From DATLAN01 sp035527455 (GTDB taxonomy: Bacteria; Planctomycetota; Planctomycetia; Pirellulales; Thermoguttaceae): a stretch of 14,268 nucleotides of DNA. Positions within the stretch are counted from its first letter, which is position 1. Each line of letters opens with the position of its first letter. Of this stretch, positions 7,294 through 14,268 are shown piece after piece. The notes under the pieces are model-generated. The model had not been told where the DNA came from. It ran no database searches and saw only the letters and a list, made by a program, of their open reading frames with translations. The position numbers were made by a program, and so were the translations under genes. The DNA lies in NCBI GenBank assembly GCA_035527455.1, contig DATLAN010000483.1:1-14268 (forward strand), in the 5' to 3' direction.

Positions 7294-9060
7294 ATGAAGA
7301 AAATCAAACTCAACGTCGACAAGGAGGCGATTCAGACGTTCTTCCTTGAACACGTGGAAAAGATCGTCTTCGGTGTCGTCGTCATCGGCTTCGTGTTCAT
7401 GGTCTTGAAGGCCCAAAGCCGGGAACCGATCAAGCAGACGGAGGACGAGCTGAGCCAGAATGCCGCGAACGCCAGAAGACACTGGGAAAACGAAACCCCC
7501 AAAGACCCCAAGGTCGAGGCGTTCGACTACGCCGAGATCGTCGACCGCATCGTCGATATTCCCGTCGACGAAAGTGCCTATGCGCACCGGAAACCATGGG
7601 TGCCCGTCGGCCGCGACACGCGTGGCGTTCGGGCAATTCCCGAGCTGATGCCGGTGGCCGAACTCCGCGGCACCGCCGGCCACGGCCCGGTGATGCGGAA
7701 GGAGAAAAACGTCAGAATCTCCCACAAGGACGTTCGATGGGGACTGCGTTGGGCCGTGATCACCGGCATGGTGCCGACCGAAGCCCAAATGGCCGCCTTC
7801 TCCAGCTACTACAGCACGCGCAAGGAATACAACCCCGCAACCGACGTCGCTTCGTACGTTACCTACGAGGTCGAACGGGCGGAAGTCGCCGATCCGAGTC
7901 TGCCGGCCGACCAACTGCAGTGGATCCGAGCCCTTCCCACCGCCAACGGCAACGCGTCGCTGGTCGAGTGGTCCAAGGCCTACCGGGACCTGGTCGTCGC
8001 ACCAAGGGGCGCGCCGGGCGGCGCCAAGGGGGGCCCCGGCGAGGTCTTCCCGGCGGAGTTTCTCGACGACGTCCTGACCTCCCCCCTATTGCACCTGGTG
8101 GATCAAGCGTGGGACTTCCCGTCCATCGGCCATCCGAGAATCGCCCTGCTGACCGAAACGCCCGAAGGTGGACTCGAGGGGGAAACCGACGGCGGAACCG
8201 AACCGATGGGCGTCGGCCTCGAGGGCCACGGAGCCTTCGAGGGCGGGACTCCTGAAGCGGACCCGGCCGCCGGGGAAGAAGAAGCCGCTCCCCAAGAGAA
8301 GCTCTTCCGCTTCTTCGACTTCACCGTGCAACCGGGCAAGCGATATCGCTACCGCGTTCGCCTGATCCTGAAGAATCCGAATTTCAAGGTGGAACCGAAA
8401 TACCTCGACGACGAGGCCGACCTGGCGTGCCTGGTTCCCGAGTCGACCACGAAACCGGGTGAAGTGGCACTGGATACGTGCGAACTGATCGTCACGCCGT
8501 GGTCCGTCGAGACCGGCGTGATCTCGGTTCCGCACGACACGCAACTGCTGGCCCTTTCCGTGGCCCAGCCGCTCAAAGCCGGCGGGGCGCCCTCCGGCCG
8601 CATGATGGTGCTCAAGTGGGTCAACCAGGAGGGGATCGAAGCGTACAAGGAATTCGGCGTCGAACGCGGCGACGTGGCCAATATCCCGGAGCAGGTCTTC
8701 CCCGACACCGGCAGGAGAGATGACAGGGAGCCGACTACCAAGAAGACCGACGAACTCGAACAGATCAAGCTCGACTACATGACCGAGGCCGTCGTTCTGG
8801 ACGTCCGCGGCGGCGAGGTGCTGCCCGGCCGAGGCAACCAGAGCACGCCGGGGCAGATTCTGGTGATGGACGCGGATGGAAACTTGACCGTCCAGGACGA
8901 AATGCAGGACTTGGCCTTGGTTAGGCGCGTCAAAGGCATCGAGAGCAGCACGCCAACCACGCCGAAAGCCGGCCCGGGAGGCATTCTTCCGATTCCTCCT
9001 CCTCCAGCCGAGGGCGGCGGCGATCTGCACATCCTCGGTGGCATCAGACCTGCCCCGTGA
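7294..9060 (+). CDS. Single-pass membrane protein of the pilus alignment complex (PilP-like position)
   Basis: A 588-residue protein with a charged cytoplasmic N-terminus (about 1-22) and one transmembrane helix (about 23-39, KIVFGVVVIGFVFMVLKA). The rest should be periplasmic. Two globular blocks are visible: about 75-280, and about 335-550, starting FRFFDFTVQPGKRYRYRVRL (338-357). They are separated by a Gly/Glu-rich linker (290-335). Near 497-540, TEAVVLDVRGGEVLPG and ILVMDADGNLTVQDEM suggest a beta-rich end domain. The C-terminus is Gly/Pro-rich. TAGGAG at 7281-7286 sits 7 nt before ATG 7294 and supports the start. There is no lipobox, so it is not a classical PilP lipoprotein. The position between PilN/PilO-like genes and a secretin suggests it links the inner-membrane complex to the secretin. 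The family was not recognised and the assignment is by synteny. Confidence 0.75.
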   Translation: MKKIKLNVDKEAIQTFFLEHVEKIVFGVVVIGFVFMVLKAQSREPIKQTEDELSQNAANARRHWENETPKDPKVEAFDYAEIVDRIVDIPVDESAYAHRKPWVPVGRDTRGVRAIPELMPVAELRGTAGHGPVMRKEKNVRISHKDVRWGLRWAVITGMVPTEAQMAAFSSYYSTRKEYNPATDVASYVTYEVERAEVADPSLPADQLQWIRALPTANGNASLVEWSKAYRDLVVAPRGAPGGAKGGPGEVFPAEFLDDVLTSPLLHLVDQAWDFPSIGHPRIALLTETPEGGLEGETDGGTEPMGVGLEGHGAFEGGTPEADPAAGEEEAAPQEKLFRFFDFTVQPGKRYRYRVRLILKNPNFKVEPKYLDDEADLACLVPESTTKPGEVALDTCELIVTPWSVETGVISVPHDTQLLALSVAQPLKAGGAPSGRMMVLKWVNQEGIEAYKEFGVERGDVANIPEQVFPDTGRRDDREPTTKKTDELEQIKLDYMTEAVVLDVRGGEVLPGRGNQSTPGQILVMDADGNLTVQDEMQDLALVRRVKGIESSTPTTPKAGPGGILPIPPPPAEGGGDLHILGGIRPAP

Positions 9061-9086
9061 GGAGCTGGACGTTTTGCATGTGGGTT

Positions 9087-9168
9087 CCCTCTCCCTCTGG
9101 GAGAGGGCTAGGGTGAGGGCCTGTGCTTGCGTGTCTTTTCTATACCCATACCCCTCCCCTAGGGGGAG
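9087..9168. repeat. REP-like palindromic repeat pair
   Basis: CCCTCTCCC (9087-9095) and GGGAGAGGG (9099-9107) form a 9-bp perfect stem with loop TCT, followed by CTAGGGTGAGGG. A second hairpin, CTCCCC (9154-9159) with GGGGAG (9163-9168), lies about 45 bp on. From memory, the string CCCTCACCCTAGCCCTCTCCC (seen here on the minus strand) is a widespread intergenic palindromic repeat in GC-rich bacteria, so multiple genomic copies are expected. No T-run follows. Confidence 0.6.
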
Positions 9169-9188
9169 ATGGGGCTGAACGAACCCAC

Positions 9189-9215
9189 AATGCCCGTGAA
9201 ATACCGGGCATTTTT
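9189..9215 (+). terminator. Intrinsic terminator after the three-gene pil cluster
   Basis: AATGCCCG (9189-9196) and CGGGCATT (9205-9212) form a perfect 8-bp stem with an 8-nt loop, running into TTTTT (9211-9215) and then CGTTT. It lies about 130 nt after the stop at 9060 and nearly 390 nt before the secretin. Confidence 0.75.
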
Positions 9216-9358
9216 CGTTTCTTGCGACCGTCACGGACTTTGGTGGCCACTACCGGGCTACCCCACGCTGTCCGGGCCAGGGATCATCTGCTCGTAGAAT
9301 CTGAAGCGATTTCAGCAAGAGATTCTTCCCGCAAAACGGAAATCTTGCGGAAGTGCCC

Positions 9359-9387
9359 TTGACCCAAATCGGCCCTCCCGGTATTTA
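9359..9387 (+). promoter_or_regulatory. Weak promoter candidate for the secretin gene
   Basis: TTGACC (9359-9364) matches five of six -35 positions. After 17 bp comes TATTTA (9382-9387), which matches only three of six -10 positions. The location, between the terminator and the structured leader, is sensible, but the -10 box is poor and another sigma factor is possible. Confidence 0.25.
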
Positions 9388-9443
9388 ACCGCTCCCTTCT
9401 ACCGAATTTCCAAGAATCAAGTCCAACAGCTTGTCATTTGGGT

Positions 9444-9516
9444 GTGTCGCAGATGGTCTGTCTGCCGACACGGTGTGACCACAGGAACGTCACGGGAGCG
9501 CGGGCCCCGTTCGGGG
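9444..9516 (+). other. Run of stem-loops in the secretin leader
   Basis: GTGTCGCAGA (9444-9453) pairs with TCTG-C-CGACAC (9461-9471), a 10-bp stem with one bulge and a 7-nt loop. GTGAC/GTCAC (9475-9479/9489-9493) and CCCC-GTTC-GGGG (9505-9516) follow. No known riboswitch consensus was recognised. The element ends about 74 nt before the Shine-Dalgarno. Confidence 0.35.
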
Positions 9517-9589
9517 TCGATTTGCGTACGTCGAGGCATGTCCCGAGGTTTCCCAGTGGTTCACCTTGAGGGAGTTTTACGAGTCTCGA

Positions 9590-9595
9590 AAGGAG
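9590..9595 (+). promoter_or_regulatory. Ribosome binding site fixing a TTG start
   Basis: AAGGAG lies 7 nt before TTG 9603. This ideal spacing, with the signal-peptide-like N-terminus that follows (MKTTARIVAPWVGVVLG), makes the rare TTG the likely start of the secretin. Confidence 0.75.
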
Positions 9596-9602
9596 AATCC
9601 TG

Positions 9603-12600
9603 TTGAAAACGACTGCCAGAATAGTGGCCCCCTGGGTCGGAGTCGTATTGGGGCTTTCGGCGAATATTTCCATCGGCGGACCGTCTTCCGTCGCGGTCCA
9701 TGTGGCTCTCTGCACGGCGCCCGTGGCCCAGGCGGGAACTTCGCCCGACGCCAAGCGCCAATCCAACGATCTGCTCCAGCGTGCCCGCCAATTGATCAAG
9801 CAAGACGACCTTGCCGGGGCCGAATCGCTGATCTCGCAGGCCGAGGCGCTGAACGTCGATTACCGCATGGTCTTTTTCGGCGACACCCCGGAGAGGCTCC
9901 GCAAGGAACTCGATCGCAAACGCGGCGCGACCCAGAAGTCCTCGCTATTGCCCAGCCAGTTGTTTCCCTTCTCGCCGAAGAAGGAAGCGTCGCCACCCGA
10001 TCCCTTCGCCGCCACGACGGCCCCGTCCACGCTGGCGGCCGCTTACCGCCAAGCCGGCGGCATAGCCGACCCGATGGCCTCAGCCGGTTTGCTCAATCCG
10101 CGTGAAGTCACTCCCCTGCCGCGTCCGAGCTTCGTCGCCCCGGCAGGCTCCAACGTCGCCTGGCCTTCGGAGTCTGCCCTGAGCAACTCGGTCATCACGT
10201 CGCCATCGGGCACAACAAGCGATCGCTTGCCGGCCGCGCTGACCCCGGTGCCGTCGGGACGAACTCTGCCGGCCGCCGGGTTGCCCTCCGGGCGCGTCCT
10301 CTACCGCGACTTCCCCACCGCCCCCGGCGCTTCGGCCGGAATCAGCATGGCCAGCGATCAAAGCGGCGGCGACTTGCTTCTGCGGGCGCGGCGGGCCTTG
10401 GCGGATCAGGACGTCCGCTACGCCACCGACCTGGTCCGGCAAGTCCGGGCGTCCGGCGCGGCCTATGACGCGCTCGGCGACACGCCGGACAAGGTCGACG
10501 CGGCGATCCGCGAGTTTCAGGACGTGATGAACCAACCGCAAAACACGGAAGCCTTTCGCCGCGCATACGCGCGGATGTTGATGAAGCAGGCCGACGCGTT
10601 GCTTCGCACCGGCGACTGCGACAAGGCCGAATACCTGGCCGACCTCGCCGCGCGCCAACGTCTCACCTACGGCCCCTACGAAACCCAACCGTCGGAACTG
10701 CTCGAACGAATCGCCACCGTCCGGCAGCAAGCCAACGGCTGGTCGCCCCAGTCGTCGCCCGGCAACGTGATTCCGGCCGGGGGACAGTTCGTCACTCGGG
10801 CCACGGGCGCCGGCCCGACCGACGGGACCGCGTCGCACGCCCTGTACCATCCCTCGAGCGATCCCACGCGGAACGTGCTGGCCGCGGCGCAACAACCTTC
10901 GCCGGCCCCCCCGAATCCAAACTACCTGGACCAAAACGCTCCTCCGCCGCCGGGCATGATGCCCACGCCGGCCGATTCGCGTCCGGCACCGGACGATCCC
11001 TATTCGCTCTATCAGCGAGGCCGAGCGGCCTTGGAGGCCCGGGACGGAGAGACCGCCCTGCAATTCTTCCGCCAGGCGGCCCCGATGATGGATCAACTGG
11101 ATCCCGTCACCGCTCAGAGCCTGCAAGGATACTTGCAGTTACTCACTCCACGTCTCCCCGAAGGCCAGCCCGGCGTACCGCCCGGATCGATCGTCGATGA
11201 GACGGTGTCCGGTCAACGCGCGTTGGGGCTGCAACTGTCGACGGAAATCGCTTTGTTGGCCAAACAGGCCCGGGAAATGCAGCAAGTCGATGCGCCGGGG
11301 GCGCTGGCCCTGCTGGAAAACTCGCGTCAGAGAATCGAGGCGGCCGGTCTCGATCCCGACAGCCGCGATCGGTTGCTGCGGCGGGTCGATCAGGAACTGG
11401 TCGACGTCAGGCGCTTCATCGACGAGAACCGTCCCCGCATCGAACTGGAGGAAAAGAACCGCCGGATCTACGAGGACATCGATCGCCAGCGCCAGGTGAA
11501 GCTGGAAATCCAGGAGAAGTTCGCCCTGATGGTGGACGAAGCCCAGCGACTGATGGACGAGGGACGCTTCCACGAAGCCGAGGTCGTGGCCAAGCGGGCC
11601 TCGGAACTCGATCCCGAGAACCCGGTCGCCACGCAACTGCTCTGGTTCTCGAAGCTCGTCCGCCGCCACAACGCCAACGAGGCGGTCCGGGCGGCGAAAG
11701 AGGACGGATTCATCGCGACGCTTCACGACGTGGACGTCGCCTCCATCCCCTTCGATACGTCCAGAACGATGGAGTTCCCCCCGTTCACCGAGTGGCAACA
11801 GATCACCGAACGCAGCGCCCGGCTGCTGGAACAGCGTCGCGGGCAGCGGACCGAACAGGACATCCAGATCGAGCAGCGGCTGAGAACACCCGTCTCGTTG
11901 GACTTCCAGAACGAGCCGCTGAGCAGCGTGCTGGGCTACCTGGCCCAGTTGGCCGACGTCAACTTGTATCTCGATCCGCAGGGGCTGGCCCAAGAGGGGA
12001 TCACCAGCGACACGCCCGTGACCATCCAATTGCGCCAGGAGATCATGCTCAAGAGCGCCTTGAACCTGATCCTCGAGCCGCTGCGGCTGAGCTACGTGAT
12101 CAAGGACGAGGTGCTGAAGATCACCAGCGAACAACGCCGCGAGGGCGAGGTGATTACCGTCACCTATCCCGTGGCGGACCTGGTCATTCCGATTCCCAAC
12201 TTCGTTCCCGGCCGCATGGGTCTGGACAGCCAATACCACCGTGCGATGTCCGACGTGGGATTCGGGGTCGGCGGTCCGTACGGCAGCTCGGCGGCCGCGC
12301 CGATGGCCGTGTTGGCCAACAACGGCGCCGGCGAGAACGGCGGCATGATCAACCCCGCCGTGTTGGCCCAGTTGTCCGGATCGAGTCCCAGAAGCGGCGT
12401 CGGCGCCCCGATGGCCGGGTTCGGTCCCGGCGGTCTCGGCGGCGGAGCCAACGCCGACTTCGACAGCCTGATCGAACTGATCACTTCGACGATCCAACCC
12501 ACCACGTGGGACGCCGTCGGCGGGTCGGGTTCGATCGCGCCGTTCGAAACGAACCTCAGCATCGTGGTCAGCAACACCCAGGACGTCCACGAAGAGATCG

Positions 12601-13688
12601 TCGATCTGCTGGAGCAGTTGCGGCGGTTGCAGGACCTCCAGGTGACGATCGAGGTCCGCTTCATCACGCTCAACGACAACTTCTTCGAGCGGATCGGCGT
12701 CGATTTCGACTTCGACATCGACGACGACATCGACCGGCCCTTCCAGGTCTTCGGCCGCCAAATCGGTGACGGCGACCCCGCGACCGGCGCCGAACCCGCC
12801 CGAAATACGCTCGACGTGGACTACGACCGCAGCGTGACCGTCGGCATGTCGGCCCCGGGAGTCTTCTCCGCCGACCTGGACATCCCCTTCACGCAGAACA
12901 GTTTCGGCCTGGCCGTGCCGCAGTTCGGCGGGTTCGACGCCGCGGCGGGCGCGCAGCTCGGCTTCGCCATCCTCAGCGACATCGAGGCGTTCTTCTTCGT
13001 CAACGCCGCCCAGGGCGACCGCCGCAGCAACGTGTTGCAGGCGCCGAAGGTCACCCTGTTCAACGGCCAGCAGGCGTACGTCTCCGATACCTCGCAGAGC
13101 CCGTTCGTGATCAGCGTGATCCCCGTGGTCGGCGACTTCGCGGCGGCCCAGCAACCGGTGATCGTCGTCCTTTCCGAAGGGACGTTCATGACCGTGCAGG
13201 CCGTGGTCTCCAACGACCGGCGATTCGTCCGCCTGACCGTGGTGCCCTTCTTCAGCAAGATCACCGACGTGCAGACCTTCCAGTTCACCGGCTCGCGGAC
13301 GACCACCACGAACACTTCGGCCGACTCCGGCATCTTCGTCGACCCGAACGATCCCGACAGCGATCGCCGGGACAACGTCAGCGGTTCGAACGACTCCACC
13401 ACGATCACCGACGGGACGACGGTCCAGTTGCCGACCTTCTCGTTCGTGACGGTGACCACCACGGTGAGCGTGCCCGACGGCGGCACCGTGCTCTTGGGCG
13501 GAATCAAGCGGCTCAGTGAAGGCCGAAACGAATTCGGCGTGCCGATCCTCAACAAGATCCCCTACCTCAACCGGCTGTTCAAGAACGTCGGCATCGGTCG
13601 GGAGACCCAAAGCCTGATGATGATGGTCACGCCACGCATCATTATTCAGGAAGAGGAAGAAGAAAGGCTCGGCATTTTGTCCCCTTAA
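9603..13688 (+). CDS. Very large secretin (PilQ/GspD family outer-membrane channel)
   Basis: A 1361-residue protein. It begins with a hydrophobic export signal; cleavage is plausible after AQA at 44 or after residue 20. A helical module, LLxRARxL..QD..A..L followed later by DTP, occurs at 57-104 and 258-305, with weaker TPR-like copies near 324-370, 469-514 and 644-690. Pro/Ala/Ser-rich linkers (about 106-250 and 372-465) separate the earlier ones. Residues 760-845 resemble a secretin STN/N0-type domain (VSLDFQNEPLSSVLGYLAQL). A Gly-rich loop (about 887-950) interrupts the next domain; NLSIVVSNTQDVHEEIVDLL (984-1003) is a secretin N1-type strand-helix. The channel domain spans about 1135-1348: VLQAPKVTLFNGQQA (1144-1158), VPDGGTVLLGGIKR (1290-1303), VPILNKIPYLNRLFKNVG (1313-1330) and VTPRIII (1342-1348). 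PilQ and GspD are usually 600-800 residues; the excess is N-terminal. No AMIN domain or lipobox was seen. PilQ is favoured over GspD by the adjacent pilM-pilN. Confidence 0.93.
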   Translation: MKTTARIVAPWVGVVLGLSANISIGGPSSVAVHVALCTAPVAQAGTSPDAKRQSNDLLQRARQLIKQDDLAGAESLISQAEALNVDYRMVFFGDTPERLRKELDRKRGATQKSSLLPSQLFPFSPKKEASPPDPFAATTAPSTLAAAYRQAGGIADPMASAGLLNPREVTPLPRPSFVAPAGSNVAWPSESALSNSVITSPSGTTSDRLPAALTPVPSGRTLPAAGLPSGRVLYRDFPTAPGASAGISMASDQSGGDLLLRARRALADQDVRYATDLVRQVRASGAAYDALGDTPDKVDAAIREFQDVMNQPQNTEAFRRAYARMLMKQADALLRTGDCDKAEYLADLAARQRLTYGPYETQPSELLERIATVRQQANGWSPQSSPGNVIPAGGQFVTRATGAGPTDGTASHALYHPSSDPTRNVLAAAQQPSPAPPNPNYLDQNAPPPPGMMPTPADSRPAPDDPYSLYQRGRAALEARDGETALQFFRQAAPMMDQLDPVTAQSLQGYLQLLTPRLPEGQPGVPPGSIVDETVSGQRALGLQLSTEIALLAKQAREMQQVDAPGALALLENSRQRIEAAGLDPDSRDRLLRRVDQELVDVRRFIDENRPRIELEEKNRRIYEDIDRQRQVKLEIQEKFALMVDEAQRLMDEGRFHEAEVVAKRASELDPENPVATQLLWFSKLVRRHNANEAVRAAKEDGFIATLHDVDVASIPFDTSRTMEFPPFTEWQQITERSARLLEQRRGQRTEQDIQIEQRLRTPVSLDFQNEPLSSVLGYLAQLADVNLYLDPQGLAQEGITSDTPVTIQLRQEIMLKSALNLILEPLRLSYVIKDEVLKITSEQRREGEVITVTYPVADLVIPIPNFVPGRMGLDSQYHRAMSDVGFGVGGPYGSSAAAPMAVLANNGAGENGGMINPAVLAQLSGSSPRSGVGAPMAGFGPGGLGGGANADFDSLIELITSTIQPTTWDAVGGSGSIAPFETNLSIVVSNTQDVHEEIVDLLEQLRRLQDLQVTIEVRFITLNDNFFERIGVDFDFDIDDDIDRPFQVFGRQIGDGDPATGAEPARNTLDVDYDRSVTVGMSAPGVFSADLDIPFTQNSFGLAVPQFGGFDAAAGAQLGFAILSDIEAFFFVNAAQGDRRSNVLQAPKVTLFNGQQAYVSDTSQSPFVISVIPVVGDFAAAQQPVIVVLSEGTFMTVQAVVSNDRRFVRLTVVPFFSKITDVQTFQFTGSRTTTTNTSADSGIFVDPNDPDSDRRDNVSGSNDSTTITDGTTVQLPTFSFVTVTTTVSVPDGGTVLLGGIKRLSEGRNEFGVPILNKIPYLNRLFKNVGIGRETQSLMMMVTPRIIIQEEEEERLGILSP

Positions 13689-13737
13689 CCGAACTCCTCA
13701 TCGCACCTCCCCCCTTTTCGTAGCAACACCCTCCCGG

Positions 13738-13780
13738 GACCATCGCCGGCTCTCCCCCCTGGCCGGCGATGGTCGTTTCT
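13738..13780 (+). terminator. Intrinsic terminator of the secretin gene
   Basis: GACCATCGCCGGC (13738-13750) and GCCGGCGATGGTC (13762-13774) form a perfect 13-bp stem with an 11-nt loop, followed by GTTTCTT. It begins 50 nt after the secretin stop. The T-tract is short but the stem is strong. Confidence 0.75.
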
Positions 13781-13783
13781 TGG

Positions 13784-13867
13784 CAGTGGGTAGTGGGTAG
13801 TGGGTAGTGGGTAGTGGGTAGTGGGCAGTGGGCAGTGGAGAGTGGGCAGTGGAGAGTGGTGAGTGGC
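13784..13867. repeat. 7-bp tandem repeat, 12 units, G-rich
   Basis: Twelve contiguous heptamers of the form [T/C/G]AGTGG[G/A/T/C] fill 84 bp. TAGTGGG runs five times (13791-13825), flanked by CAGTGGG units and then more degenerate CAGTGGA/GAGTGG units. The GGG runs every 7 bp with 4-nt spacers fit a G-quadruplex pattern on the plus strand. Similar heptameric intergenic repeats are known in cyanobacteria and other large bacterial genomes. Confidence 0.9.
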
Positions 13868-13895
13868 GTTGGTTGTCGTTTGGCACGGACAAACG

Positions 13896-13917
13896 CCCGC
13901 CGACTGCGTTCGGCGGG
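13896..13917 (-). terminator. Possible terminator of the leftward gene
   Basis: CCCGCCGA (13896-13903) pairs with TCGGCGGG (13910-13917) around a 6-nt loop. On the minus strand the stem is followed by CGTTTGT, a weak T-tract. It is about 145 bp beyond the stop codon of the leftward gene, with the 28-bp repeat between. Confidence 0.35.
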
Positions 13918-13931
13918 GTCTCCCTTACGCA

Positions 13932-14071
13932 CCAACCGCGCAAATACGGTCACTCCATGCCAACCGCGCAAATACGGTCACTCCATGCCAACCGCATGAA
14001 TGCAGTCACTCGACACCAACCGCGTGAATGCGATCACCTTGCGCCAACCGCATGAATTCCATCACTCCCCG
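13932..14071. repeat. 28-bp tandem repeat, 5 units, overlapping a gene's stop codon
   Basis: Units start at 13932, 13960, 13988, 14016 and 14044, each beginning CCAACCGC and containing a TCAC near position 18. Units 1 and 2 are identical; units 3 to 5 diverge in the middle and at the last few bases. The fifth unit overlaps the last codons and stop (14062-14064) of the leftward gene, and each unit except the fourth carries GAGTGA on the minus strand, as at that stop. The period is not a multiple of three and there are no spacers. Confidence 0.9.
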
Positions 14072-14268
14072 CCCACCCAACGCCGATACAGTTCTTCGAC
14101 CTCCGCCACCTCGATCTCGCCGTCCCACAAGGCCACGCCGTAGTTCAGCTCCAGCGGTTGCTTGGCCTCGACCGTCAAGGGTTCTTTCGAGAGATTCAGC
14201 GTGGCCGCCAGGTACGCGAAGCCGCGAGGCATGGTGAACATGGTCGCCGGATGCCGCGGATTCCGCGG
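14062..14268 (-). CDS. C-terminal end of a leftward protein (partial)
   Basis: Only the last 68 residues are in the window; the gene continues past the right edge. The readable part includes MFTMPRGFAYLAATLNLSKE, then EAKQPLELNYGVALWDGEIE and finally VEELYRRWVGGE before TGA. Codon use and composition look genuine. A stretch of the type 'PL-x-V-x-A...L-x-L-x-YGVALWDG...LY-x-RW' recalls the C-terminus of PmoA-like/DUF6807 beta-sandwich proteins common in planctomycetes, but this is a weak memory-based match and the family should be treated as unknown. It is convergent with the secretin gene, and its stop lies inside the 28-bp tandem repeat. Confidence 0.7.
   Translation of the reverse strand, partial: PRNPRHPATMFTMPRGFAYLAATLNLSKEPLTVEAKQPLELNYGVALWDGEIEVAEVEELYRRWVGGE

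Larger units (their letters stand above)
9061..9602 (+). other. 542-bp gap between the membrane-protein genes and the secretin
   Basis: No credible gene is seen. It holds, in order, a REP-like hairpin pair (9087-9168), an intrinsic terminator (9189-9215), a bulged hairpin at 9325-9353 (CTTCCCGCAA against TTGCGGAAG, no T-run), a weak promoter candidate (9359-9387), a run of stem-loops (9444-9516) and the Shine-Dalgarno at 9590. The layout suggests transcription stops and restarts here. Confidence 0.65.
13689..14061. other. Convergent intergenic region rich in repeats
   Basis: This gap lies between the rightward secretin and a leftward gene. It holds the secretin terminator (13738-13780), the 7-bp tandem repeat (13784-13867), a hairpin that may terminate the leftward gene (13896-13917), and most of the 28-bp tandem repeat. 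Short reading frames here are repeat-encoded and not credible genes. Confidence 0.7.

Noticed and set aside
9444..9516. Known riboswitch (for example cyclic-di-GMP) in the secretin leader
   Set aside because: The stems do not carry a recognisable conserved core of any riboswitch class I could compare from memory; kept only as a structured leader.
11139..13610. 823-codon open frame antisense to the secretin
   Set aside because: Same shadow effect; composition is dominated by Gly, Asp, Arg, His and Val in a repetitive pattern, and the sense strand carries the diagnostic secretin motifs.
13932..14071. Possible CRISPR array with 28-bp repeats
   Set aside because: The units are directly contiguous with no unique spacers, and no cas gene is present; it is a minisatellite.

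Overview
The window is GC-rich chromosomal DNA, most likely from a planctomycete of the Pirellulales type. This is inferred from gene architecture and style: a PilM-PilN fusion, two large anchored proteins with no clear match outside that group, and a secretin of about 1360 residues with long Pro/Ala-rich linkers. No rRNA or marker gene is present to confirm it. No phage, IS transposase, CRISPR array or tRNA was seen.

Layout. On the minus strand, 70-2964 encodes a degenerate glycoside hydrolase family 38-like protein. The divergent intergenic region 2965-3477 holds a three-stage nested inverted repeat of 174 nt, two short palindromes, and a near-consensus sigma-70 promoter (3306-3333) facing right. 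Then follow, all on the plus strand, a PilM-PilN fusion (3478-5511), a single-pass anchored protein with a PilO-like position (5552-7216), and a second anchored protein with a PilP-like position (7294-9060). A 542-bp gap contains a REP-like hairpin pair, an intrinsic terminator and a structured leader. It leads into a very large secretin (9603-13688) that starts at TTG behind a strong Shine-Dalgarno and ends at a 13-bp perfect terminator hairpin. The right edge carries a 7-bp tandem repeat (12 units), a 28-bp tandem repeat (5 units), and the C-terminal end of a leftward gene that runs off the window.

How the genes work together. The three plus-strand genes plus the secretin match the order pilM-N-O-P-Q, the alignment complex and outer-membrane channel of a type IV pilus or related type II secretion machine. 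The PilM part would sit in the cytoplasm, fused directly to the PilN inner-membrane anchor. The next two proteins would bridge the periplasm, and the secretin would form the outer pore. No motor ATPase, platform protein or prepilin lies in the window, so pilus versus secretion cannot be decided here. The terminator after 9060 suggests the secretin is a separate transcript.

The points most worth following are the 174-nt nested hairpin, in which all five non-Watson-Crick positions of the outer and middle arms are G.U pairs only when read from the minus strand; the direct PilM-PilN fusion; the loss of the GH38 nucleophile; and a repeated helical module in the secretin N-terminus.
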